64,000 nt of DNA from Alistipes putredinis DSM 17216. GTDB lineage: Bacteria; Bacteroidota; Bacteroidia; Bacteroidales; Rikenellaceae. The stretch is taken from positions 928,013-992,012 of the forward strand of contig NZ_DS499577.1 in NCBI RefSeq assembly GCF_000154465.1, read 5' to 3'. The notes under the pieces are model-generated. The model was not told where the DNA came from and made no database searches. It saw only the letters and a list, made by a program, of their open reading frames with translations. Made by a program: the position numbers and the translations under genes. Shown here in pieces: positions 15,935 to 24,351 of this stretch. How positions within the stretch are numbered: the first letter of the stretch is position 1; every line of letters starts with the position of its first letter.

Positions 15935-16906
15935 TTATTCCGCTCCGTTTTCAAGAAGTTTTTCCACGATTTCGTTGAAGCCGCGCTCTCCTGCATAGTA
16001 CAGGGCGGTGTGCTGGAGGTTGTCTGAGATGCTAACATTCGCGTGAAATTCAAGCAGGACGGACACAAAATCGTTGTGGCCCTCCTTGGCTGCAAGAATA
16101 AGCGGGGTTTCCCCGTTGTCATTCTGTGCGTCAACCGCAGCTTTGGCCTTCAGCAGAGCCTCGCCTATAAAGCGGTTACCTGAAATGGCCGCGTAATGTA
16201 TCGGGGCATTGCCGCTCAGCATAGCTTTGCCGGGATCGGCTCCGGCCCCGAGAAGAAGGTTGACCATGACAAGATTCCCCTGCATACAGGCGAGTATCAG
16301 CGGAGTCTCTCCGCCGTCATTCGTCGAGTCAAGCATGGACTTGTCTGACAGGAGCAGCGTGCGGACAATTTCACCCTGTCCGTTATACACGGCCTGATGA
16401 AGCGGGGTGTTGCCACGTGCATCCCGGTCATTCCCGCACGAGAGTCGGGCGACCACTTCCCGCAGCCCGTGGGCTGTGGCATAGTCGATGGCCTTGTGGC
16501 CGGAGGCATCGGCGACCTCCGTATCGGCTCCCTGATCCATCAGGAAAAGGGCGGCATCTGTACGCTTGTTGTCAAGCAGGCATATCAGCGGGGTTCGTCC
16601 TTCATTGTCCGTCACGTTGATGTCGGCCCCCTTCTGGAGCAGCTTCCCGAGGATTTCCTTGTTGCCGCTCCGTGCCGCCGCGTGGAGCGGGCTTTCGGAA
16701 CGGTTGTTGATACATGACGCGTCGGCATCGTTGTCAAGAAGCAGAGCCACTATGTCCCTGTAGCCTTTCTGACAGGCATAATAAAGAGCAGTGTTTCCTT
16801 CCTGATCCCTTTTGTTGATGTCAATTCCTCCCTTTTTCAGGAATATCTGGACAATGCTTTTCTGCCCGTTTCGGCAAGCATTGAGAAATGTCTGGTTGTT
16901 GTCCAT
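15935..16906 (-). CDS. Ankyrin-repeat protein, 323 residues
   Basis: Consists almost entirely of nine to ten ankyrin repeats with the classical GNTALYYACQKGYRDIV, GRTPLICLLDNKRTDA, GNTPLHQAVYNGQGEIV and GETPLILAAKEGHNDFV signatures. No signal peptide or TM helix. Ankyrin solenoids bind proteins. In toxin loci of Bacteroidetes they are frequent as immunity or partner proteins. Starts 10 bases after the larger ankyrin gene. Confidence 0.88.
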   Translation of the reverse strand: MDNNQTFLNACRNGQKSIVQIFLKKGGIDINKRDQEGNTALYYACQKGYRDIVALLLDNDADASCINNRSESPLHAAARSGNKEILGKLLQKGADINVTDNEGRTPLICLLDNKRTDAALFLMDQGADTEVADASGHKAIDYATAHGLREVVARLSCGNDRDARGNTPLHQAVYNGQGEIVRTLLLSDKSMLDSTNDGGETPLILACMQGNLVMVNLLLGAGADPGKAMLSGNAPIHYAAISGNRFIGEALLKAKAAVDAQNDNGETPLILAAKEGHNDFVSVLLEFHANVSISDNLQHTALYYAGERGFNEIVEKLLENGAE

Positions 16907-16916
16907 ATATCTTTGT

Positions 16917-18476
16917 TTAAGAATATTTCAATAATAGTCTTACGAGATTGTCATTGTTGTAGTCTGCCGCCACGTCCATGGCCGTTTTGCCTTCATTGTT
17001 TACGGCATTTACGTCAGGCAGCTTGAAGTCCAGCAGGAGTTCAATCGCTTTCTGTGCTATGCTGTCACGGCAACATGCCGCCACATAATGCAGGAGGGTG
17101 TTTCCCCGGTTGTCCGTCTTGTTCACGTCAGCTCCGGCTTCGAGAAGCTTTTCGAGGATTTCCGTGGGGTCGTCAGAACCGGCTGACCAGCCGTAAGGCA
17201 CATATTTTTCGTTCGCCTTATGACCACCGAAGAGAATCATCATGGGAGTTTGGCCGGAAAGATTGGCGGCGTTGGGGTCGGCCTTTCCCTTGAGCAGCCA
17301 ACCGAATGCCGTTTTACCCAACCTGTAGCCGGTATGGCGGCAGGAAAGGGCAAGTGCCGTGTTGCCTTCCGTATCAACAGGAAGCTCGGGATTCCAGCCT
17401 TTTTCCTTCATCAGGTCAAGCAGCCCCTTGTAAACCTCGGTATCCTTGCAGAAATAGTCCTTACTCACCCATACCGAAAAAGCCGTCTCTTCATTCGGGA
17501 AACGGTAATTCGGATTCGCTCCGCCGTTCAGAATCATGGCCGGAGCATCCTGTATGCTGTCAAACCAACTGAACGCACAAGCGAGGGGCGACTTGCCTTC
17601 AAAGTCATACATATCCTTGTGCTCGCACACCGTCTGCAGGTCTGCACCCGAACGCAGAATGGCATCCAGCGCCTCCATATCCTTCATGTACATAGCCTGG
17701 AATATGTCCATGTTGCCGTGCAAGGTCGAAAGTTCGTCAACATTGGGGTCGCTTCCGGAAAGGAAGGCCGCGATCTTCATCGCCTTGTTCTCTATGGCGG
17801 CATCCCAGGCTGTCTTTCCACTGTTTGACTTGTCTTCCGGATCGGCCTTGTCTTCTTCAACAAGCCTTCTGGCAAGTCGGTAGGCGACTTCGCCATCATC
17901 CTCCAGCCTTGCAATCCTGCTCCTGATTTCCTCTATCTTGTTTTCGGGGTAACTGTATTGTACGGATTCGTCCAGTTCCTTTTTCGCGAACCGGATATCC
18001 CTTCTGATGTCGCCTGAAGCGGCACAAAAACCGAAAAGCACGTTCTCGCCGTTAAGGTCGGTTGAGTTGACGCGTGCTCCGGAATTTATGATCGCTTCCG
18101 CCATCTTGAAATGACGGTTCCTTACGCACTCGATAAGGGCCGTCGTATTCTTGGCCGAACGCGGTATATTCGCTCCATGTTCCATGAGCATGACAGCTAT
18201 TTCTTTCAGTTTGTCTTCATCTGCACGGCCGGCACTGGTTCTGCCGAGGATATGAATCGGGGTGGAACCGTTTGCATCCTTCGTGTTGGGTTCGGCATCA
18301 CGTTCAAGAAGTATCTTGACCCCCTCCGCGTCTCCATACTGGCAGGCAAGATGCAACGGAGAACGGTCTTCGTACTGTTCGTCGCTGTCATCGACGGGCA
18401 CTTCTCTGAGCGCCTGATGAATTGCATCCTTCGGCTGACTTGTCGAATAAAGTCTGTATATGTCACTGTATTTCAT
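16917..18476 (-). CDS. Ankyrin-repeat protein, 519 residues
   Basis: Ankyrin repeats occupy the N-terminal third (RSPLHLACQYGDAEGVKILL, GSTPIHILG...) and the C-terminal half (GNTALALSCRHTGYRLG, GQTPMMILFGG, GNTLLHYVAACC, GKTAMDVAADYNND). They are separated by a more diverged middle with a charged helical stretch near 165-200. Cytoplasmic. Its start overlaps the end of the 159-residue gene upstream by 4 bases. It is the second of two adjacent ankyrin genes, probably from an old duplication. Confidence 0.88.
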   Translation of the reverse strand: MKYSDIYRLYSTSQPKDAIHQALREVPVDDSDEQYEDRSPLHLACQYGDAEGVKILLERDAEPNTKDANGSTPIHILGRTSAGRADEDKLKEIAVMLMEHGANIPRSAKNTTALIECVRNRHFKMAEAIINSGARVNSTDLNGENVLFGFCAASGDIRRDIRFAKKELDESVQYSYPENKIEEIRSRIARLEDDGEVAYRLARRLVEEDKADPEDKSNSGKTAWDAAIENKAMKIAAFLSGSDPNVDELSTLHGNMDIFQAMYMKDMEALDAILRSGADLQTVCEHKDMYDFEGKSPLACAFSWFDSIQDAPAMILNGGANPNYRFPNEETAFSVWVSKDYFCKDTEVYKGLLDLMKEKGWNPELPVDTEGNTALALSCRHTGYRLGKTAFGWLLKGKADPNAANLSGQTPMMILFGGHKANEKYVPYGWSAGSDDPTEILEKLLEAGADVNKTDNRGNTLLHYVAACCRDSIAQKAIELLLDFKLPDVNAVNNEGKTAMDVAADYNNDNLVRLLLKYS

Positions 18477-18952
18477 GGTTGTATGTTTTTTATCAGTTCT
18501 TCAATGTGTTGATATTTATTGCCCAAACGGGCGTGGATAGTCCGCACCTCCGTGTGCAGGTGCAGTCTGGCCGACACTTTCGCTTTCAGCCTCAACAGTT
18601 GTACGGCGGCGAGGTTATCGGGAGCATCCTCCGGCATGGGACAACCGGCAGGGCTTTTTTCGTATTCCCAGCGGAGGACGGCTTCCGGCAGGTTTTCCGG
18701 CAGACGTTCCGTTAACGGTGGCAGCAGCCTCTCCGCTTCCAACAGCAGGGAACGGCAGTCATTATACAGAGAAAGGTAGTAGCAGCATAACGCCTTGTTG
18801 TAAAGTGTCGGCAGGTCAGACTTTCCTGCCTGCGTGAAACAGGAGAAGGCAAAGGCATATTCGCCACTTACCATATAGGTAATACCTGCGGAGAAAAGTT
18901 CTTTTTTCTGGGATTCAGGCATGGTTTGTTTATTTCCATATATTCCAATCAT
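18473..18952 (-). CDS. TPR-like helical protein, first gene of the operon
   Basis: 159 residues from the ATG at 18952. The ATG at 18922 (MPESQKKELF) is an equally good start and gives 149 residues. Helix pairs such as KKELFSAGITYMVSGEYAFA followed by FSCFTQAGKSDLPTLYNKAL look like tetratricopeptide repeats of the small secretion-chaperone type. It is the promoter-proximal gene of the minus-strand block and overlaps the ankyrin gene by 4 bases. A chaperone-like function is only suggested by the fold. Confidence 0.65.
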   Translation of the reverse strand: MIGIYGNKQTMPESQKKELFSAGITYMVSGEYAFAFSCFTQAGKSDLPTLYNKALCCYYLSLYNDCRSLLLEAERLLPPLTERLPENLPEAVLRWEYEKSPAGCPMPEDAPDNLAAVQLLRLKAKVSARLHLHTEVRTIHARLGNKYQHIEELIKNIQP

Positions 18953-18998
18953 AGATACTTAAACACTAAAAGAGATTTCAGACTGTTATGGGTGGAAA

Positions 18999-19048
18999 CA
19001 AAAAACCGACGATATTCGGGCGCAGAGAACGCTCCCCAGTACCGTCGG
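18999..19048 (-). terminator. Terminator-like hairpin in the leader of the 18.95-kb operon
   Basis: Read on the minus strand, CCGACG at 19048-19043 pairs with CGTCGG at 19011-19006. A further GC-rich partial pairing (GGGGAGCG against TGCGCCC) lies inside, and a run of six T follows. It lies 47 bases before the ATG at 18952 on the same strand with no gene between it and 19959. It may therefore end leftover phage-region transcription or act as an attenuator for the operon. Confidence 0.5.
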
Positions 19049-19197
19049 ACCATAAAAATATCCTGCCTTTTTTGAGACAATATGGCAGAGGATGAGTATT
19101 TATAGGAACTTTTGTCGTAAGACAAGGATAACCCCGGATAATTGATTCCGGTAATCCATTGTAAATTAAATGTTTTATTATATATTGACGCGCGATA

Positions 19198-19230
<33 letters not shown>

Positions 19231-19958
19231 ACACGAATTTTCCACACTGCCAAATTATCAATACACTTTTTAAGGGAATATGTAAGGTAACTAATGCACA
19301 CAAGAAAAACGTCCGCTTTATGCGAAGCTTCGCTCAAACAAATATCATTTGTTAAAATCGAGCGACATTTTACAATGTATCCATTGTCATACATATCAGT
19401 TTATTAGAGTGAATACTTCTTCAAATACAAAATTAGAAAAATGTTTTGTTCTGCAATGAAATAACCGACACTTTTTTCAGGGAAAAATAAAAATGGCTTT
19501 ATTATAATTGCCTTGTACCATAGAAAACGGGCAGAGAGCATGCAGTTGCTCATCTGCCCGTCCTGTAGGGAGAACCGTTTCATGCCGCTATCGGATTCAC
19601 TTTCAATGTAGTCTGAAAGATGAACGCCTCTACTTTCATGTTGATTATGAAACATTGTTGGTGTGCGTGATAAGACTTCATGCCTTATTCAAACCTAAAT
19701 CCAACGGGCACAAAAACAAGTAAGTAATTATTCAATGTCTTGAGATCATTAAATACCGCAAAGGCAGTAAGGAATATAGCAGATTGGATTATTCTAAAAG
19801 GCCAAATTTATATCTTCTTTTGGCGGCATATTACAAGGAACTTGCCACCCGATCAGGGGGGCTCTTGTGGAAACGGAACTAACAAACAAGCAGTAATTTC
19901 GTTTCTTGTTCATGGTAAAGACTACGACAACAAATCCGGTAGCGGTATTTACTGTTAT

Positions 19959-20978
19959 TTAGGTCAGCCACGGGTTTCGATACGGGTCATAATCTGTTTG
20001 GAAAGTAGCCAGTTGCCAATCGGTAACCGGCTTTTTCGTGTCATCGACTTTACGGGGGATTTGTGGATTAAGTCGCAATTTGGCGGCATCATTAAGCCAT
20101 TTCATGCTATCCTCGTAATCGCGCATACGGACAACACTGACATTATTCGGGGCAATGAGTTTCGTGAGCTCGTAGATAGCCAATCGAACCATATGCTTCT
20201 TGAGGTTGTAGTTTCGTGGATCGTGTAATGATAGGTTTAGACCGACTTGCGGCGTGTCCGCGTTCACATCCGTTTCCGGGTAAAATACCCGTCCGTCATA
20301 AACTACATATTCGTGTTCCGACAATTCGTAGGCATTGTATGATGAATCGTAATCGGCTATGGCTCCCCAACAGTCGGACACCATAGGGTCAAGATTGCAA
20401 TCGAAACAGTCAAGCGTCATCAAAGTATAGAACGCCCCTTCATATTCAACGACTGACCACAGAGGATACTCGACAGGCTGCCATAACGTGACTTCCGTCT
20501 CGATCCAACCGCCGACCATCGGGATACGGATATCATCGAACTTGTACCCGTTTTCGGCAAGGCAAATATAGACAACACCGTTGTAGTTTACTTTATCACC
20601 CGGATAATAGGTGTTGAACTGGGAATAATTTACAACTTGTCCCGCATCGACGTGGATATCGGAACACTCTTCCCAATAGATTGCCGTTGCCGGCTTGCGA
20701 TAGCCGCTGACGGAGCGTGTCACCTCATGGATTTGTCCCTCGAAATAGACATGCACACCCACGGGATAGGTAATTCGACGGTCGTATTCGGCGATATATT
20801 TTCCTTTTGCAAGTTCCTTTTCAATCTCGTAGTTCTCCGACAAATATTCCACAATGCTCATCTCCGCCGATTCTTCCGCCTGGATGAATCGTGCATCATT
20901 GCCCCGCGTGAGTTGTGCTAGTGCTTCCGGAGTAATTATCCCAAGATAGTCGTCATTATTGAGAAACCGTCTGTACAT
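19959..20978 (-). CDS. Phage head-tail connector-like protein with an inserted domain
   Basis: 339 residues. The N-terminus (YLGIITPEALAQLTRGNDAR, then an all-helical EESAEMSIVEYLSENYEIE) and the C-terminus (HMVRLAIYELTKLI ... MRDYEDSMKWLNDAAKLRLNP) look like the two halves of a DUF1320/gp6-type head completion protein. Between them, from about 80 to 230, lie repeated Trp/Tyr-rich beta segments (YYPGDKVNYNGVVYICLAE; WSVVEYEGAFYTLM) that resemble small carbohydrate-binding or chitin-binding-like domains. It starts 15 bases after the terminase gene, in the usual phage order. No further structural genes follow, so the module is truncated here. Confidence 0.65.
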   Translation of the reverse strand: MYRRFLNNDDYLGIITPEALAQLTRGNDARFIQAEESAEMSIVEYLSENYEIEKELAKGKYIAEYDRRITYPVGVHVYFEGQIHEVTRSVSGYRKPATAIYWEECSDIHVDAGQVVNYSQFNTYYPGDKVNYNGVVYICLAENGYKFDDIRIPMVGGWIETEVTLWQPVEYPLWSVVEYEGAFYTLMTLDCFDCNLDPMVSDCWGAIADYDSSYNAYELSEHEYVVYDGRVFYPETDVNADTPQVGLNLSLHDPRNYNLKKHMVRLAIYELTKLIAPNNVSVVRMRDYEDSMKWLNDAAKLRLNPQIPRKVDDTKKPVTDWQLATFQTDYDPYRNPWLT

Positions 20979-20993
20979 ATCCTTGTTCCGTTA

Positions 20994-22583
20994 TTAGTAT
21001 GAAAATCCTTCCTGAATTACCGATGTGGAGACCACATACCCGTTCCCGTCGCCTCCGCTCTTGAACTTGTACCAGCTGTCGCGCAGGTAGTAACAGAGCA
21101 GGTAGTCAAGGCAGTCGGACAAGTGCCCGTACCGTTCATATTTGACACCGGTTTTCGGGTCGGTGGTCTTCTGTTTGCTCTTGGTACCGTCCTCGTTACG
21201 AAGCTGGTAAATCAGATCCTGGGTAAGTTTGCGACATTTGATATCGATTTGTATCTCCCAGCCTTCATAGCCCCCGAATACCTCGTTGACGAACTCGCAC
21301 CGTGTAGCCTGCGGAGGCTGCTTGCGTAACAGCTTTACCTTCGGTCGCAGGATTCCTCTGCCGAAAGTGTCCGTGATGATGGTATAGTTGTTGATGCCGT
21401 CCTCGTTGGTGGTGGAGCGTTGTAACCCGGAAGGGTCACCGGTCACATCCACTCCGCCGATATGCTTGTCCCGGTAAAGTTTTAAGCGTACTTTCCGTGC
21501 CAACGCAGGTGTGTTGTTCTCCTTTTCCTCCGGCTTGCCGAGTATCTCTTCCAGTATATAGACCTTCCTGTTTTCATAGTCTATTTGTGCGGAGAGCACC
21601 GACATTTGGGGGGCAACATTGAAGTCCCACACCGTGATGAGCGGCTTGGTCGGATCGTATGCTTTTTCTTTCAGTCCGGTAACGAGATGCCGGGAGCCGT
21701 CGAAACTGTTATAAATCGCCATATCGTTGGCTTCCACGAAATCCCAGTTGCCATAGAGCAGGCGTTCCTTTGTCGCCTGATCCCGGATCTTGTTCAGGGC
21801 CGCCTCGTACACCTGACGGAAAGCGATATTCGGGTTGTCAAACACGGAAAAAGGTATATACGCTTCACCCTCGCGGCAGATGACCTTGTCTCCGTTTTCG
21901 TCCTGCACGAAGCGGGAACGCACCCAGTTAATCGTCGGATTGGTGGTGAGCAGCATTCTCGGAGTCTTGAATGTCTCATGGGTTCTCCAGCGGAGACGGG
22001 AGAACAGCACTTCGACGGCCCGTTCCGAGATTTCCGACACCTCGTCCACCATGGCGATGGTGTATTCCGAAGAGCCGAAACGCTCGAAGTTGGGGTCGCT
22101 GGGGATATCCGCCATCTCCTTCATGATGATGACCGAGTCATTCCAGAATGTGAGCGTGCCTTCGAGGTTGTTTATCTTGTAGTTTGTATCCTCTTTCAGT
22201 CCCCAATCCTTCAGAATCGACTTGATGGTATTCCATGTCGATTCCTTCAACGACTTGAGTGTCTTACGGGCCACCACCGCACGGATATTCTCGAACCGGA
22301 TACATGAAGACACCAGCCAAACGCTGCCGATATACGATTTTCCGCCGCCGGCCGCTCCGCCTCCCAGTATCAGCTGCGGCAGGTTCTGCGACTTGCAATG
22401 CCTGCATTGGGGCCTGTACTGAGGGTTGCCTTGCTGGTCATAGCCGATAAGGATTTGCTCGATCTCCCCGCCACAATGGGGACAATAGTTCGGTTGCAAC
22501 AGTTTCCAGAGTTCATACTGCCGTGGGGACGGTTTGAACTCGATGCGCAGGTTTCTGGGTGGTTTGAGCCTGTTGACCGCCAT
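20994..22583 (-). CDS. terL: Phage terminase large subunit
   Basis: 529 residues. An N-terminal zinc-ribbon pair (CPHCGGE at 34 and CRHCKSQ at about 59) precedes the packaging ATPase. Walker A is GGGAAGGGKS at about 93-102 and Walker B is TIAMVDEVSE. The nuclease domain shows the acidic positions VWDFNVAP, VDVTGDPSG and HLSDCLDYLL. The enzyme would package phage DNA into heads and cut it. The length is normal and the frame is intact. With no portal, capsid or tail genes nearby it is probably a remnant or part of a satellite. Confidence 0.92.
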   Translation of the reverse strand: MAVNRLKPPRNLRIEFKPSPRQYELWKLLQPNYCPHCGGEIEQILIGYDQQGNPQYRPQCRHCKSQNLPQLILGGGAAGGGKSYIGSVWLVSSCIRFENIRAVVARKTLKSLKESTWNTIKSILKDWGLKEDTNYKINNLEGTLTFWNDSVIIMKEMADIPSDPNFERFGSSEYTIAMVDEVSEISERAVEVLFSRLRWRTHETFKTPRMLLTTNPTINWVRSRFVQDENGDKVICREGEAYIPFSVFDNPNIAFRQVYEAALNKIRDQATKERLLYGNWDFVEANDMAIYNSFDGSRHLVTGLKEKAYDPTKPLITVWDFNVAPQMSVLSAQIDYENRKVYILEEILGKPEEKENNTPALARKVRLKLYRDKHIGGVDVTGDPSGLQRSTTNEDGINNYTIITDTFGRGILRPKVKLLRKQPPQATRCEFVNEVFGGYEGWEIQIDIKCRKLTQDLIYQLRNEDGTKSKQKTTDPKTGVKYERYGHLSDCLDYLLCYYLRDSWYKFKSGGDGNGYVVSTSVIQEGFSY

Positions 22584-22588
22584 TAGAT

Positions 22589-23023
22589 TTATACAATCTG
22601 AATGGTTATGTCCCTTTCGGACTCGAGTATAGCATACAGTTTTTGGAATGTAGTACGGGATTCCAAAACTTTTCCCTTGACCGTATTCTTTCCCACGATG
22701 ATACAGCCGGCGGAATCGACTTCGGTATTGCCGGAATGGATCAGGATGCCGAGGAAATGCGGCACATCATGCAGATATGGCATTTTCTTCTTGTACCTGG
22801 GACTGTACTGAAGAGTGACTTTATAAGTCCCGGCAGGAATGGCAGTCTTGGCATAGACCTTTTCCTTGCAGGTACAGGAACGGCCGCGAGGAGTATCCGG
22901 ACAGGTTGCCGGAAGTTCCCTCACGGCATCTTCGATGGTATTACAGAAAAATTTGCCGTCGATGGACAGGTCACCTATGGTATAGGTCTGACCTTTGAAT
23001 TTGCGGTTGAGTGTCAGCTTCAT
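22589..23023 (-). CDS. DUF5675 family protein
   Basis: 144 residues. The family signature is clear: GTYKVTLQYSPRYKKKMPYL, then LGILIHSGNTEVDSAGCIIV with the conserved His, Cys and Gly. DUF5675 proteins are common in Bacteroidales phages and mobile elements and resemble L,D-transpeptidase/peptidoglycan-acting folds. The biochemical role is unproven. It is 5 bases upstream of the terminase gene on the same strand. Confidence 0.8.
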   Translation of the reverse strand: MKLTLNRKFKGQTYTIGDLSIDGKFFCNTIEDAVRELPATCPDTPRGRSCTCKEKVYAKTAIPAGTYKVTLQYSPRYKKKMPYLHDVPHFLGILIHSGNTEVDSAGCIIVGKNTVKGKVLESRTTFQKLYAILESERDITIQIV

Positions 23024-23095
23024 ACTTCGATACTATTTGTATCGAAAGAGTAGAGACGGACGCCGGCTAATGTTTATTATATGTGTTTGTAAAAG

Positions 23096-23125
23096 GAGGA
23101 TATTTCAGGAAATGATGTATCTTTG
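23096..23125 (+). promoter_or_regulatory. Bacteroidetes promoter of the HU gene
   Basis: TTTG at 23096-23099 and TATCTTTG at 23118-23125 (matching TAnnTTTG) are separated by 18 bases. The expected start of transcription is near 23132, leaving a leader of about 28 bases before the HU start at 23160. Confidence 0.7.
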
Positions 23126-23159
23126 TGAACGGATTGACAGTATTTAATCAAGAGTTAAT

Positions 23160-23441
23160 ATGACAAAAGCGGATATCGTCAGGGAAATAGCAACGCAGAC
23201 CGGTCTGGAGAAGCAGGTCGTGTTACAAGTTGTCGAAGGATTCATGGATAGCGTAAAGTCTTCCATGATAAACGGCGAGGAGGTTTATCTTCGCGGCTTC
23301 GGCAGTTTCATCATCAAGCACCGTGCGGAAAAGACAGCACGCAACATAAGCAGGAATACCACGGTGATAGTGCCTGCCCACAATATCCCGGCATTCAAGC
23401 CGTCAAAAGCCTTTGCAGGAAGGATGAAATCAGACAAATAA
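23160..23441 (+). CDS. HU family DNA-binding protein
   Basis: 93 residues, full length. It opens MTKADIVREIATQTGLEKQV and carries the beta-arm region with GFGSFIIKHR and the proline-tipped INPxT-like segment (NISRNTTVIVPAHNIPAFKPSK). HU bends DNA and is a common accessory factor for integration and phage packaging. It has its own promoter and runs opposite to the phage and integrase genes. Confidence 0.93.
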   Translation: MTKADIVREIATQTGLEKQVVLQVVEGFMDSVKSSMINGEEVYLRGFGSFIIKHRAEKTARNISRNTTVIVPAHNIPAFKPSKAFAGRMKSDK

Positions 23442-23464
23442 GGTGATTATATGCAACAGGAGCG

Positions 23465-23701
23465 TTATTCAGATGCTCCTGTTACTTTATACAGGGCAAC
23501 GAGGTTGGCATTGTCCGATTGGAACAGGAAACGGCCGTTGCTTAAAAGGCATTCGTGGATGGTGTTGTCATTAGGATCCGACTCCAATAAAGCCCCCGCC
23601 TTGTTTTCATCGATAAGAAGCATTTCTATGCCTTGTACGGTGGCGGCAGTTGCATCAGCAGGAATTTTCAAAAGTTCATCCATCAGATTCATGTCGTTCA
23701 T
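23465..23701 (-). CDS. Small unknown protein, convergent with HU
   Basis: 78 residues from the ATG at 23701, which has a good GGAGAT ribosome-binding site 5-6 bases upstream; the frame also continues to an ATG at 23737 without such a site. The protein is acidic, with helical and beta segments (NGRFLFQSDNANLVALYKV). No family recognised. It ends 24 bases from the HU stop on the other strand. Confidence 0.5.
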   Translation of the reverse strand: MNDMNLMDELLKIPADATAATVQGIEMLLIDENKAGALLESDPNDNTIHECLLSNGRFLFQSDNANLVALYKVTGASE

Positions 23702-23751
23702 AATATCTCCGTATTTGGCTTGAGTCCCGTCAAGCATTCAATGTACCAAGA

Positions 23752-23830
23752 CCAAAAAGCGTGGGACATAACCCGTAGCACCGAGGTTCTGGTAAACCTA
23801 TCCGCAAACAAGTTAAGCCCACGCAAAAGC
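23752..23830 (-). ncRNA. Possible small structured RNA
   Basis: On the minus strand GCGTGGG (23824-23818) pairs perfectly with CCCACGC (23765-23759), enclosing 52 bases that hold a second stem (AGGTT/AACCT around TACCAG), and a T5 run follows. The size invites a tRNA reading, but no D-arm or T-loop is present. It could be a small RNA with its terminator, or simply a terminator-like cruciform between two genes. Confidence 0.3.
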
Positions 23831-23996
23831 ATAGGCGAAAACTGTTTGTCCTGCGGATAAGTGAAATTTACCAGATTTCGGTGCATGACAAAAGCTAACG
23901 CTTTCCGTATTTTATTATGTTGTTCTGCCAATATGGTTTTTATGCCGCATCTGCAGAAGAACCGGCATTATGTGATAACGACCGGACGTGTAAAGG

Positions 23997-24173
23997 CTAT
24001 TTCTTGGATTCTTCCAAGGAAACCTTACGAAACTCTTTCATCAGTTTTTCCAATTCCAACGAAGTCTTGCGGGCACGGGTACCTGCGGCCTTGTTGCCTT
24101 TTTCAATCTGAAGTGCCGCATCCGTGGAGAATGTAGCATATACTTCCTGTATCTTTGAAACCAACTCTTTCAT
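23997..24173 (-). CDS. Histone H1-like protein of Bacteroidales
   Basis: 58 residues from the ATG at 24173. The Lys/Ala/Arg-rich KGNKAAGTRARKTSLELEKL is the hallmark of the small histone H1-like proteins of Bacteroides and relatives. It is thought to bind DNA or RNA non-specifically. It is often found on integrative elements near the integrase, as here (integrase starts about 1.5 kb to the right on the same strand). Confidence 0.85.
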   Translation of the reverse strand: MKELVSKIQEVYATFSTDAALQIEKGNKAAGTRARKTSLELEKLMKEFRKVSLEESKK

Positions 24174-24351
24174 ATAAATATTATTTAAGTTATTGACTAC
24201 AAAGGTAGTGAAAATAATCAAGAATAAGAGCGATTCTGTCAATATAATAAATATCACATTGGTAATCAATGACTTTTAACAGCCATTATACCGTATGATT
24301 TATCCATCAGAGAAATTGTCAAGGTGTTTACAACTTTATGGATATGTCTGG

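Noticed and set aside
19404..19723. Small genes on both strands in the gap right of the GT run
   Set aside because: No coherent protein composition, no start signals, and a palindrome (CGGGCAGA/TCTGCCCG) lies inside them.
23759..23824. tRNA gene
   Set aside because: A 7-base closing stem and about 66-base size fit, but there is no D-arm, anticodon stem or T-loop sequence.
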